Assembly: GCF_047948215.1 (NCBI RefSeq)
Contig: NC_134458.1
Coordinates: 142,766,036-142,830,035, forward strand
DNA from: Lycorma delicatula
Taxonomy: Eukaryota; Arthropoda; Insecta; Hemiptera; Fulgoridae
Direction: 5' to 3'
Length of the DNA stretch: 64,000 nt
Shown in pieces: positions 38,290 through 49,712 of this stretch. Positions within the stretch are counted from its first letter, which is position 1; each line of letters opens with the position of its first letter. Made by a program: the position numbers and the translations under genes. The notes under the pieces are model-generated. The model was not told where the DNA came from and did not search any database. It was given only the letters and a program-made list of their open reading frames with translations.

Positions 38290-39466
38290 ATGCCGGTAGT
38301 AGTTACTTAAAATCAATTTTCTATACGCTTCTCTTATTTTTATTAAGATTGGTTTCTTGGCTTTGAATTTTTTGAGGACGTGTTTCTTTCAAACGGTTGA
38401 TTTTTTTAGGTTTATCTATATATTATAAAATATATATATATATTTAAAATAAAACATATCACTTTCTGAATAAATCACCTATTCAGATATTAATTTTTTT
38501 TTAATAAATGTAGTTTGTTTTCAATTTGATGCCGACTACAAAAAAGTCGTAGTATAAAGAATAATTAATTAATATTTTTTTTTTTTACTTACTAGTTTTA
38601 TTTAATCGATATTTTTTTTCTTTATCAGATCTAGTTAAATGGGATCTTGCAGAAGGTTACGACAGGGTTACTGTGTAATTTCTGAATCAGACTTTTTCTA
38701 ATAATTATATGAAATGTAGGATAGTGGATATTATTCATTTAAAAACAAAATCTATTCTTTCTGTTATAAAAAAAAAAAATATTGAAAATAATTAAGAAGA
38801 TTTAATTATTGAGAATTGATTTTATTTCTAATAAGTGTATTTAATAATAATAATCACTCTTTAGTAATATCCTCATATATTAAGCGACTCATGAAAAATA
38901 TTTTAAACATTATGCGTTTACTTTTCCCTTAGCCTATGTCAACCTTTCTCTCTCATTCACATCCCTCTCTTGCTCTTCCCTCCCAGTCCTATACTACCCA
39001 TTCATTTACCGCTAACTTCAAGCTTCAGGTCTGTTGTATGAAATTTAATCAGAATAATTAATCTAGACGTCTGTAGCCACTATCTAATAACTTTTGCATG
39101 CACCGACCCGAGTAAAGCTTTGTTTTTTTCTCACTGTCCCTCTGCTTCTACTGCTGTACAAACTGATATCTCTCACAGAGGGTGACAACTTTTTGCAACC
39201 GTTTTACAGCTTATAGGAATGTCTGACCCTAACTTATTATTCGTTTTTTTTTCTTTTTATACAACACGTATTTTTTATTCTTTTATACCTCTCTTCTATA
39301 AATAATAATGAGTTACCTTTTATTTCATTTTATACTGTTCTATTCTGATATTATCCGTATACTGATTGTATTAAATATTTTTGTTTTAGTTTTTTAATTA
39401 TAATTTTTTTAATCAAGACCCATCTGAGTATTAATCATTTGAAGTATTTTTTGTTATACATTTGAC

Positions 39467-39467
<1 letters not shown>
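38290..39467. other. Non-coding stretch with a complex island
   Basis: About 38,930-39,220 is more complex (C/T-rich, ACCGACCCGAGTAAAGC) and could be regulatory. The rest is A/T-rich with nothing visible. Confidence 0.5.

Positions 39468-39509
<42 letters not shown>
39468..39509. repeat. (TA)n microsatellite
   Basis: About 20 pure TA units. Confidence 0.95.
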
Positions 39510-39512
<3 letters not shown>

Positions 39513-39825
39513 AGTTAGATTAGATTATAAAGGAAATGATGTAAAAACAATACATAATTTCTGAGAATCTACCTTGGAATATCCATATAGTATGGTTTGA
39601 ATATTAAGTATATAAAGTAATAATGTCTAGAAAAACCTTACGACCTTTAAGAAATTTATTCTTTTAAGACTTTTCTTTCCTCTTATTTAGCATTTGAGAA
39701 ATAACATAGTATAGGTAAATTTTGGATATATTTTCTTCAAAATAACCTTGTATTTGAGGTACATACTTAGTTTAAATTTTGATGTATTTTTAATATCCTT
39801 TTACATCAGTAATAAACCCTGAATT

Positions 39826-39826
39826 T

Positions 39827-39865
<39 letters not shown>
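39826..39865. repeat. (CA)n(TA)n microsatellite at the LINE 5' junction
   Basis: CA units change to TA units and stop about 15 bases before the first readable codon of the truncated LINE. Confidence 0.95.
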
Positions 39866-39880
39866 AAACATAAAAATATA

Positions 39881-42146
39881 TATAAATTTGTACATAAAGA
39901 GATTCAAAACGTTAAAGTATTAAAAGGAACAGATACCGGATCTGATCATTATTTAGTTAAAATCAAAATAAAAGTTACGCCTACGAAACGGAAATTAAAC
40001 AATAAGAATAAACCAAAAAAAGAATACGATTCTAGCGGATTAATTGGAAATTCTAATTATAAAAATTTAACTGAAATTCTTGTAGAATCTGATTTGGATA
40101 AAATTATTCCAAAATTAAAAGATATCGCAAAAAAGGTTTCACCTATGTATCCTAGGAAAAAACACCAGTGGTGCAAAGAAAATTGCGATAAAGCCGTAAC
40201 AGATAGGCATAATGCTTGGTTGAAATTTCAAAGCGATAAATCTGAAAAATCTTATTGTTATCTTATTAATCAACGAAGAATCGCATACAATATTATTCGT
40301 AATGTAAAGAGAGAAAATCAGAATAATTTAATTAATCAAATTGAACAGGACCTTAATAAAAATAATTCTAAAAGTTACTATAAACTGTTTTATAATCGGT
40401 TACAAAAATACGAAGCTCCAACATTAACGGTTAAGGATAAATCTGGTAAAATTGCACATAATAATAAAGAAAACGCGGAAATCCTTGCAGAAACTTTTAA
40501 TAAGCTTTTGAACTGCGAAGAACCGAAAGATTTACTAGAAATAAGTGTTAATACAGAAATTAAAACGCCAGAATCAAACAGAAAACCGCCGACTTGTAAA
40601 GAAGTAGAAAATGCACTTAAAGAACTTAAAAATAATAAAGCAAGCGGAGAAGAGCAAACAGTTGCAGAAATTTGGAAAAATGCAGGTGAATCAGTTAAGA
40701 AATCTTTGCATAATTCTCTGGTTAAAATTTGGGAATCCGAAAAACTTCCAGAACATTGGACGACAGCTACTATACATCCTTTGCACAAAAAATGCGACAA
40801 GACCTATCCGGACGATTATCGTGGAATTTCGTTATTGGATGGTACGTATAAAATTTTATCTAGAATTATTTACAATAGAATTAAGGACTAACTAGAAAGC
40901 GAGCTAGGCGATTAACAAGGTGGTTTGCGGCCTCGGCGCAGTTGTCCAGATCAAATTATTACTTTGAAATTACTTATAGATATTTATAATAGAAAGCAAA
41001 AACAGATGATTATTTATTTTATTGATTTCAAAAAAGCGTACGATTGCATACATAGGCCTTCGATGTTAAAAATTCTGAGAAATCTCGGACTGGATCCTAA
41101 ATTGGTAAATATGATCGGTTTAACATTGACAAACACAAAATCTAAAGTGAAGTTTCGTGACGAATTTTCCGAACCTTTTTACATAAAATCCAAACTGAGA
41201 CAAGGCGACGGACTTTCGGCTTTATTATTTAATTGTGCACTAGAATTTCTGTTACGCGAATGGTTTAAAATTAATCCCAAAAAATATTCACATAGGGTAC
41301 AAAAGAGATAACTTAAATTTAAATTTCCTAGGATTTGCCGACGACTTAGCTTTATTAGCTAATAGTATCGCAGAAGCTAGAATACAAATAACAAGTATAG
41401 AAGAACTTGCGAATAAAATTAGACTTAAAATTTCTTACGAAAAGACTAAAATAGAGATCATTACTTATAACTGTAACGAAAAACAAAGTTGGACTGAAAG
41501 ACTTAATAAATTATTTAAAGTGCTACAAGTAACCAAAAATACTTACAACAAATTGTTAATCGCTCTCGATTAATACTAAAATTAGACATTACAAAACTGT
41601 GGTTAAACCAGTAATTACGCGAGCGAGACTTTATTTAGAATTAATCAGAAAAATAGGACTAAACCTTTGCTTAAAGTTGAACGCAGGATTCTTAGAACCT
41701 GCATAAACAAAAAATATAAACACGAAAATCAGTACAGATTATTGCCTAATAAATTTCTGTACGAAAACTTGGAATCCTTAATTGATACTATGAAAAAGAA
41801 GTGAATTTCTTTCTGTGCACACTTGTTAAGATTACCGCAGGATAGGATTACTAAGAGAATTATCGATCAATTTTGGTCTTTAAAAAATCCGCCATTATGG
41901 ATCAAAGAAATTAAAGAAGACATGCAAGAATTAAATTTGACTTACGAAGATTTACTTAATAAATCTGAAAAATTAAAATTTGTTATTAAAGATCCGAATA
42001 CCAACTTTAAAGTAAGAACTTTTAATTATACAAAAAAGGTTTATTCAGAAGAGGATCGTAAAGCAAGATCATTAAAAATAACTAAATATTGGGAGAAAGT
42101 AAAAGCTAAGAACTTAAAGGCCAAAAGATCGGCAAAACAGACTTGA
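39881..42146 (+). pseudogene. 5'-truncated LINE, endonuclease tail plus reverse transcriptase
   Basis: A non-LTR retrotransposon copy. It opens inside the endonuclease, with DTGSDHYLVKI and its SDH motif at 39,941-39,949. It then carries ordered RT blocks: NNKASGEE near 40,645, LPEHWTTATIHPLHKK near 40,745, DDYRGISLLDGTYK near 40,815, GGLRPRRSCPDQI after 40,919, DFKKAYD at 41,024-41,044, KLRQGDGLSALLFNCALE near 41,200, and FADD at 41,334-41,345. The C-terminal part (LRLPQDRITKRIIDQFW) runs to the stop at 42,144-42,146. Damage includes in-frame TAA at 40,889 and 40,913, a frameshift near 41,278-41,284 just before the FADD block, and more stops at 41,570-41,820. The first frame is open well upstream of 40,094, so that position is not a start. 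Its type matches the craniofacial development protein 2-like endonuclease-RT LINEs. Confidence 0.92.
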
Positions 42147-42310
42147 ATTATTCTGACTAAAGTGGTCCTTTGCGGCCTTAAGGTAAAAAAAAATAAAAAT
42201 TAAAAAAATATATATTTATATAAATATAAAAAATATAATTAATTTAACAATATATTATAATATAATATATTAAATATTAATATTTAATTTATATTTTTAT
42301 ATTTAATATG

Positions 42311-42391
<81 letters not shown>

Positions 42392-42460
42392 ATGAATATT
42401 AACTTAAATTTAATTTAAGTTTATTTTCCTCTTGATTGGATAGAATTAAATATAATAAAG
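42147..42460. repeat. LINE 3' tail and A/T microsatellite block
   Basis: A short 3' UTR (to about 42,182) ends in an A-rich stretch, followed by A/T repeats and (TA)n with TATG interruptions at about 42,316-42,393. Together with the tracts at 39,468 and 39,826, the LINE is bracketed by microsatellites. Confidence 0.75.
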
Positions 42461-42696
42461 CAACATATTTTACTTAAAGATATTACCTTTATTAATTTCT
42501 TGGGTTAACCAATCAACTATACAAACTTATAAATTAAATACACAATGTTTCACTTAGAAATCTGTAAGCTTCCTCAGGTGAAAATGAAAATACACATTCA
42601 TACACGCATCATAAAAAATTCTCTTACATATTAAGAAATTAACTGGTCTTCCCTAGATAAGGATATTTTATTCCCACCCTTGTTTTAATAGATCCC

Positions 42697-42781
42697 CCTA
42701 CTCATCCTGACTCATCTTAGGAAAAGTAATTATGTAATAGATGATAATTATCTAAAGATAAGATGAGTCAGGATGAGTAGG
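42697..42781 (+). ncRNA. Perfect 23-bp hairpin, possible small-RNA precursor
   Basis: The left arm (42,697-42,719, beginning CCTACTCATCCTGACTCATC) is exactly complementary to the right arm (42,759-42,781, beginning TAAGATGAGTCAGGATGAGT). The loop is 39 bases and can partly pair itself (GATAATTATC). The hairpin lies about 330 bases upstream of the acceptor of the 43,111 exon, so it is probably intronic. Stem and loop sizes suit a small-RNA precursor, but a perfect stem also fits a tiny foldback transposon. Transcription is unproven. Confidence 0.4.
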
Positions 42782-43110
42782 TAGGGTACTACTCAATGTA
42801 CTACTCAAAAAATTATTAATGCTAAAGAGGGTTACTTTACATTTGTTAAATCGCTTGTTTCTATTAGGTTGAATTTTCTTGCTGGCAATGTTAATCCATA
42901 ATTTTTCTCACAAACTATTACAACTTGGCAGATTACGGCAACAGTAATAAATAAATGTTAAGATGTTTTGATCCGAATACCTTATTTCCAATCAAACTTA
43001 ATTTAAACTGTAAATTATCCTCATTTCGCTCTTTCATAAAATTACTAACTACCACAGTTTTCATAATTCATCATAGTAATTAAAATAATTCTACTTTATT
43101 TTTGTTTCAG

Positions 43111-44885
43111 GCCGAATTCTACTACATCTTTATGTGCGGTAACCACTTCAGTTCAAAACTCATCAGCTCAGATACAGAAAAGAAAAATTGAAACATCTAC
43201 GATTAATAAACCAAAAATTTCAGACGTATTAAATAAAAAGAACAATGTACAGAAAAAGGAAGAGGTTGTAAATAATATAGATGAATCAGCGGCAAAAAGA
43301 AGAAGAAAAACAACCAGAAATAACGACATGAACGGTGATGAATCTAATAAAACGAACGAGTCAGAGACTCCAGTGCAGAACCAAAAATTACTTCCACAAA
43401 AGAAAAGGGCATTAGTAGGTAATGTACCTGGTAGTAGTCCCGCTAAAAAGATCGCGAAAATAAGTTCAACGTCAAATCAAGATGAAGCGTTAGATGACGA
43501 AACGTTAATTCGTGAAACTGAAGCCGCATTGAAAAGTCTATCTGGAAGTTGGCCCGGTCCTCGTGGATCGTTTTATAATAGATCAGAACAAGAAGATCGA
43601 TATGAATCACCGGCCTTTGAAAATCTGTTTGAAGAAAAACATTCTTCAAGTAAAACACCACCTTCATCTTCTTTACTGTCGACATCTTCAGGAAATAGCG
43701 ATTCTTCATCGTGTTCCTTAAAAGATGTTATTACACTACGTGAACAACAAGAGAATAGGGCATCAAAAAGTGAAACATCAAAAAATAATTCAATGCCGCC
43801 AACATCAACGTCTACCACAACCTCGACTAGTAGGTTACATCAAGATAACGGAAAACAAGGTAATAGTAATAATTACAATAACCATTCGGTTAAATCTTTA
43901 AGTAAACAAAATGTAAAGGAAGAAAAAGAACCGGTAACAAATAGACCATCTGAAATTAATGATTTAGATAATCTAAGAAAAATTGACAGTGAATGTGCTG
44001 CCATACAATCTCAAGTTCATAAAGGTAAACCGTTAACAGAAAAGTCTCAAGTAGCTGTAGCAAATTCTTCAACGGATATTAATAAAAACAAAGATGATAA
44101 ATACGTTAACGCACCGAGGTATGAACCGGATTTTAATGAACTGGTAGATGATTCATCAAACGAGCTTGAAATCGATATGTCAGATCCGTCCGGCGATAAA
44201 GAAGATGACGACGAACGTTCTGAAAAATCTGATTTTAAAAGTAAAATCAAACAAGAGGATAAAAGAGATGAAAATTCTGGTACAAGTGTAAAAGAAGAAT
44301 CAACATACGGTGATTCTTATGCTCAACAAAGACATGCTGATGATAAAGTTGGTGGAAATACATTTTCACCGACATCTGCTTTCAGGCCAATTCCAGGTGA
44401 TTCTGGAAAAGACGGTAGATTGGCCACACCATTAGATCTACCTAATTCAGTCGGTTCTGCGATGTCACCGCTCGGTCCTTTTCCGGCGGGGGCAACATTC
44501 GTTGGCTACCCGGCACCTTCAAGTTTACATCCGGCTGAAGCAACACCTACTAGTACGGTACGTCATGATAAACCAACATCCGTTTGTCTTTTACAATTAA
44601 AACCGACTATTAAATCTGAGGTTGATATAGAGAGGCAAGAAGTAGCGAGCAAAAATAATATAACCGTATCATCTCCCGATTCAAAACAATATACAATACT
44701 TCAACCGGCTGGTGCTGGGTCAAGAGCTGCAACCGCTATTCAAGATGTCGCTAGAGAAGGTGTTGTCAGTGTTGCTGCTGTTTCCAGTTCTTCTTCACCA
44801 GGAAGTGATTCACCAAAAGTTCCACCTGATCGTTCGGAATCAAATCGTCTTGGAGGACCCTTATCTCCAGCCAGTCTCAATAAAG
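43111..44885 (+). CDS. Large internal exon of a disordered, probably nuclear protein
   Basis: The acceptor TTTATTTTTGTTTCAG ends at 43,110 and the donor AATAAAG|GTAAGA starts at 44,886. Between them one frame is open for 591 codons plus one base (entry phase 2, exit phase 1). The frame is open through the acceptor-proximal 72 codons, so the ATG at 43,328 is internal. The codons after 44,885 are intron read-through. Counting from 43,112: KRKIET around residue 23, a basic KRRRKTTR nuclear-localisation-like run at 62-69, KKRALVG and SPAKKIAKI near 97-116, and RETEAALKSLSGSWPGPRG at about 134-152, the block most like a conserved motif. Then come Ser/Thr-rich segments, an acidic stretch near 345-370, lysine/glutamate sites resembling sumoylation motifs (IKQE), and a Pro/Ala/Ser-rich C-terminal part. 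No zinc finger, helicase or enzyme domain is visible. I infer a transcription or chromatin regulator but cannot name it. Confidence 0.9.
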
Positions 44886-45357
44886 GTAAGAACTCATCAT
44901 TTATTATCTAAAATTTATTTTTTGGAGTAGTACAGATTATAATTATCATCTATTAGTTTCTATTATTATAACTTAACATAAAAAGATTATAATTTTATAA
45001 TTACATTTTCTTTTTGTGTAATTCTTTCACATTTTTGAAACTGTTTTATTTTTTATTTATTATTTTTAAAAGAAAACCCATTGTGAACCATAGTGAACCC
45101 GTTGGAACTACCCTAGACTAAGACAAATGACGAATCATTTATGTATATTAATATCCTTTAATCTGTTTCAATAAATTTTGCGAAAATTTTGTACTTGTGT
45201 TTCTTCTGAAACTGCAAAACTCGCACAAGCATATTTGCAGAATAATTTCCATATTTCTCTTTAAAAAGTTATCTATTAAATTTTGTTGGTTAAAAATCAT
45301 TAACATTTCAACAAAAAAAATTAATTTCTTTTAATGATAATTTCGCCGTAGAAAAAT
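44886..45357 (+). other. Start of the intron after the large exon
   Basis: The stretch begins GTAAGAACTC and quickly turns A/T-rich. No further exon is recognised to its right within the window. It reaches the target duplication of the next SINE. Confidence 0.7.
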
Positions 45358-45373
45358 TAATAATAATAATATT

Positions 45374-45704
45374 TTTTTTTCCTTTTCTGATGTGTACGTT
45401 GCAATCTGTTAAACTAATAAACAATAAGCAAACCCCCCCTTCCCCGTGGCCAATGAGATGAAGATGATATGTAGGACATGTAAATAAAGTGTACTCTTCT
45501 ACAGACTCAGGCCGATCATTTCCGAGACGTGTGGTTAATTCAACCACAACCACCAACGTACAGCGGTATTCACTGTCTAGTATACAAAACCGTATAAAAG
45601 CAGCTAACGTTTACTAGGTTTTAAACCTCAGAACCTTCGACCCCGAAAATCAGCTCTTAAACCATTGATTTGCGATGGAAAATTAACCACTAGACCAGGT
45701 GGGC
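45374..45704 (-). mobile_element. tRNA-derived SINE, type I, copy 2, with target duplication
   Basis: Read on the minus strand from 45,704, it follows the other type I copies: CCCACCTGGTCTAGTGGTTA (box A region), GAGCTGATTTTCGG, AGGTTCTGAGGTTTAAAACC in the box B region, CGGTTTTGTATACTAGA, TGAATACCGCTGTACGTTGG, TTAACCACACGTCTCGGAA and GGCCTGAGTCTGT. A 16-bp repeat, TAATAATAATAATATT, flanks it exactly (45,358-45,373 and 45,705-45,720). This fits a target site duplication, although the repeat is low-complexity. It lies in the presumed intron, antisense to the host exon. The minus-strand frame at 45,308-45,556 is part of this SINE, not a gene. Confidence 0.88.
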
Positions 45705-45720
45705 TAATAATAATAATATT

Positions 45721-47560
45721 AAATTTTCAAAAAATCTGATGGTTTGTTATTTTTGTGATAATGTATCTTAAATTGGCAATACAAAATTTTACGTTCTTAT
45801 TAACAAGAAGTTTTATTGCATAATTAAGTAGAATATTGAAAAAAAAACTGAGTTTAAATGGAAGAAAATATAATACCACGTTTGACTGTGTGTTACTCGT
45901 TTAACCCTCTTGTAAGTTTTATAAATGGTGTTCCCAGAAAAAATATATTCCCGTGTTGTGAAATACCTAATTACAATTTATGTATATTATATTAGAATTA
46001 TGTTATTTCGAAAATGATTTTTTTTCATATGTCATATGACTTGCATGAATCTTTGTACTCGTACTTACATTTTAGTAAAATATATATCAGATGCGAGAGT
46101 TATCATATAAAGTCTGTTGTCTTGCAAAGAGAAAAGCAAAACTTTCAGTAGATAGAAAAAATAATGATTTCATTGGATTTAATTGTTTTGTCCATTAAAT
46201 ATCTATTCTAAAATACGTTATGAAAAAATAATTGCAGATTTATTCATCAATAAAGCGCTGGAGTTTCTGTAAATAAATTATTACATTACTAAGATTTCTG
46301 TTAGGATTTCGATCAATGCTCTTTTATTTTCATGAAAATTTAATGAAAAGGTTTCATATAAATTTTAATTTAGATCTTATTTAAGTATGTGTTTAAGTCT
46401 TTGGTGTCTTTCATCTTATTTCTCTCACACGTACTACGCTTTATTTCTTCTCCCATCGTTTTATCCCGCTTTTTCTCTCTTTCTTATTCTGGATCCCCCA
46501 TTTCTACACTTATATATAATATGTTTAAACTTTCTTTGCATTTAATTTCTTCTTCTGTGTCTTTAAAAACAAATAAAGATCAATTCTAACGTTTTAGTGA
46601 TCTTGATTAAGAAGTTTTATTCTCTGTTTATTTTACAAAGTGTAAACATGTTTACTCCAGTAGGTAAAGTGTAAAATGAATCTGTTACTACTCTCTGCCT
46701 TCATCATCAACTTCTTTTCGGTACACATTTACCAGAACAGAATTCGTTCATCGTACCTTCGTAACGTAGTCTACATCACAGTATCTTTTACTTTAAGTGT
46801 ATTTCTATTATTAGTATTATAACAAGCCTCTTTTGAATTCTTTTTTTGTAGGAAAATTTAAAGAGCATCAGTAAAACTTTGAATGTTTTAGACTAATTAC
46901 AGAAGGAAAAATCGTTATAACTTTTAACATGTAAACAAAAATCCAGAAATAGTATAGTACGGCTACAAATAATAGTAATTATAAGATTCACTTAAAAACT
47001 CTTTCGTCACATCAGAGAAATGTTAGAACCGTATTACGAGAGACTATTCATTTTTCTTTGTTACGGAAACTTTTTTTATGTTTTTAAAGATAAAATAGTT
47101 TACTTTTTTCTCATCCAAAGTATAAAAATATTTTGTTTAATTAAACAGGTAAATTACTTTATATTTTCTTTATATATTTCAAAAACAATCTGGAGTTAGT
47201 AAGATTTTTTTTTCGAATTCTTACATTTAAATTCTTAATATTTTTTTCTATTTATACTAAGCAGTAACACGAAAATTTACTGAGATTATTTTTTATAAAC
47301 GTAATGAATTAACAAAAAATTATTTCTTTAATATTTTCATTGTTCGTGTCAAAAGAAATTGAAATGCAGGAATTAATATATAACATCTTCATAACCATAA
47401 TATTAATTAATAATCCATTACTATTAAAGTCTGATTTTAAATCTAGTAAATTTAGGGAGGTTTGTAGTTGATTACGGAAGACGTGATATGATTCTTCGCT
47501 TTTCTTCTTTTTTTTATGCAATCGTATCTTGTCGAGTAGTAGTTACTATCATGAAAAAAT
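45721..47560. other. Non-coding stretch
   Basis: A/T-rich, presumably intronic. A modestly more complex patch lies at about 46,400-46,800. The open frames at 46,389-46,589 and 47,309-47,521 look like chance. Confidence 0.5.
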
Positions 47561-48188
47561 CTGATGTGGAAACCACATGACTTCCTTGTACGCCTATTAA
47601 ATTACATATACCCAATTTTTAGAATGAAAAGTAAAGAAAAATTTTAACTTCTGATATTTTTCTTATATTTTTTTTTATTATTGAATTATTATTTATCGTA
47701 AATGTTTTTTTACAATCAGAGAGGTTAATAATTATTAATAAATTAATATATTTAAAGTGAAAAAGAAGGTAAAAAAGGGAAGATGAGTCTGATTCGAACC
47801 GATGTGCCTTCCCCTTCTAAGACCCAATTATTTCATTAATTAAAATTTCACTTGGCTATAACTCTGGAACTAATGAAAATAAGTACCACTTATGGTATGT
47901 AGTTAGTTGAAAAGCTCTCAATGAGGGCTTATTACTGCAGTTAAGAAAAAGTCCAAAATTCAAAATTTTCGGGATTTTGGGCTTTTTTGAAGCACTTTTG
48001 GTTCAGTCGATTGCATTTAAAAAGGGTCATTTAAAAATTTTTGAGTCATGCGAGATACGTACGTGCAGATGTCACGCCGAAACTAGTCAAAATGGATTCA
48101 GGGATGGTCAAAATGGATATTTCCGTTGAAATCTGAAAACCGAAATTTTTCGCGATCACAATACTTCCTTTACTTCGTACAAGGAAGC
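47561..48188 (-). mobile_element. DNA element with hairpin ends, copy B
   Basis: This is a longer relative of copy A (28,314-28,640), in reverse orientation. Its ends are ATGTGG-AAA-CCACAT then ACTTCCTTGTACG on the left (47,563-47,592) and a CTTCCTT...AAGGAAG hairpin on the right (48,165-48,188). Shared interior, minus strand, includes GTGATCGCGAAAAATTTCGG, ATCCCTGAATCCATTTTGAC and ACGTACGTATCTCGCATGAC. Copy B also has a middle section missing from A, so A looks internally deleted. That section contains a minus-strand GGTTCGAATCA (47,790-47,801) like a tRNA box B, with a box A-like TAGCCAAGTG upstream. No coding frame; the open frame at 48,046-48,237 is an accident of the repeat. Confidence 0.72.
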
Positions 48189-48618
48189 AAAAATTGAGCA
48201 GTTTTGGGTGAATTCTGTTAGAAATCGATCCTTCCATTCTTTTCTAGTAAGTTTTGAAAAATATCCCGTATTCTATACTCGTATTTGTTTTTTTTTTGTC
48301 ATCATTATTTTTATATTAATTTAAAATGTTTTGGAGATATTTATTATTAAACGTATAATTAATAAAGCTAAATTAAAATTAAATTATTAAACATTTTGAT
48401 ATTTTTACTTTTCCGGCTAATATAGCCAGAATAGCTATACCAAAGGGGAAATATGACGATCATGTCTTTACGTTTTAGGGTCCAAGTAATTCAGCTAGAC
48501 CAAAAAACATGTATCTGCGTTTTTTTATTTATGTTACCTATATATGCACCTATGTACATATATGTGTCGTATTGCTATTGTTGTGTCTCAGGATTTACTG
48601 AACCTAATATTCCTATAA
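48189..48618. other. Non-coding stretch
   Basis: Includes ACTTTTCCGGCTA near 48,411, a motif that recurs as ACTTTCCCGGCTA near 49,672. The two may mark ends or repeats of one decayed element. Confidence 0.4.
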
Positions 48619-48801
48619 ATGCGAAATAAAAACAGAACGGTAAACTTAAATTTTTTTGCTCCTATAATTGATCTAATACTTGTAATGTTTAATGAAAAGA
48701 TTGGTAAATCAGTTGATGGACCTGAACGAGCAACCTTTGCTGATGTACTGTTTGTTCATCCAGTTCCTGAACCTGATCCTATAGTTGGTCTAATAGAATA
48801 A
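48619..48801 (+). CDS. Unrecognised open frame, possibly an exon remnant
   Basis: A 60-codon frame reads hydrophobic at first (FFAPIIDLILVMF) and then unusually protein-like, with KSVDGPERATFADVLFVHP and a Pro/Glu/Asp-rich PVPEPDPIVG before the stop. The second half uses varied codons, unlike the A/T-rich chance frames nearby. No domain is recognised and no convincing acceptor lies upstream. It could be a fragment of a transposon protein, a retained exon, or chance. Confidence 0.22.
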   Translation: MRNKNRTVNLNFFAPIIDLILVMFNEKIGKSVDGPERATFADVLFVHPVPEPDPIVGLIE

Positions 48802-49408
48802 CCATTGACCTAATTAATTTGTTTTTCAAAATTCGTTAATGTGGTGGGGGGCTATCGAGAAAAAATAATTTAGTGATAATTAGATAATTTTCTTTTCTTA
48901 AATTTATTTTTTCTAGAAAATATCTAGATTCTCCTAATCATTTTAGAAAGCAAATTAGTTACCTACAATGCTTATATAAATAATCCAAAAAGGATGTTTT
49001 CACAAAATCAACCCCCACCTCTTAAAATTGAAATGTACGTTTTTTTCCACAATCTCCCTTGGATTTAAATATTTTTCAAAAATGTTGGGAAAGTATATAC
49101 TTCTTTTCTAGAGCTGTCAAGAAATATCTTCTTTTTTTTAAATTATTCGTCCGGACCTAAAATGCAGAAAACGTTTTTTTGAGAATTTTTATTTTTCTTA
49201 GTTCAGCCTCTATTGAAGTGGGTTTTCGATTCAGGGAGAACTTTTGTTAAGAAAATTTGTTATGAATTTTGTTAAAGAATATATCTTACAAAATGTTACT
49301 CGATTTACAGTCTTTCAACTCCTTTGATAATAATATCTACATATTGAAAATTTCATATGAAAACCTTTAGAAAAGCTTTTCTTAAAATTTATTCACCACC
49401 TATAAAAA

Positions 49409-49410
<2 letters not shown>

Positions 49411-49446
<36 letters not shown>
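49411..49446. repeat. (TA)n microsatellite
   Basis: About 16 TA units preceded by ATG. Confidence 0.95.
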
Positions 49447-49450
<4 letters not shown>

Positions 49451-49670
49451 TCTGACTCTTCTCTTTCATTTTTTACTATTAAAAAAATTATTTGTATTTT
49501 TCATGATCACTTGAAAACCTATTAAAAAAATTGATGTAGCTTTGGTATCTACATTATATCCCGGGCCCAAAATGAGAAGCAATTTTTTTTCATTACTTTC
49601 ATAAGAGTTATATTTTATTTTTTCAATATTTTTAATTGATGCTGAATTTTTATTTTGATAATAATGACTT

Positions 49671-49712
49671 TCCCGGCTACGCCGGTCAAGTCATGCAGCA
49701 CTTTACTAGCTT
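49671..49712. repeat. Hairpin followed by CTAG, transposon-end-like
   Basis: CCGGC-TAC-GCCGG forms a 5-bp G/C stem, followed after about 22 bases by ACTAGC. This vaguely resembles a Helitron terminus, but the spacing is longer than usual. Confidence 0.3.

Noticed and set aside
40390..40800. 136-codon minus-strand frame
   Set aside because: Antisense shadow of the LINE reverse transcriptase.
40094..40891. Independent 265-codon gene
   Set aside because: It is the first open segment of a LINE polymerase. The frame continues upstream to the endonuclease SDH motif and downstream past two stops in the same frame.
43328..44911. Complete 527-codon single-exon gene starting at the ATG
   Set aside because: The frame is open for 72 more codons upstream to a clear acceptor at 43,110, and GTAAGA at 44,886 is a strong donor. 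The last codons before the stop are intron, so this is an internal exon.
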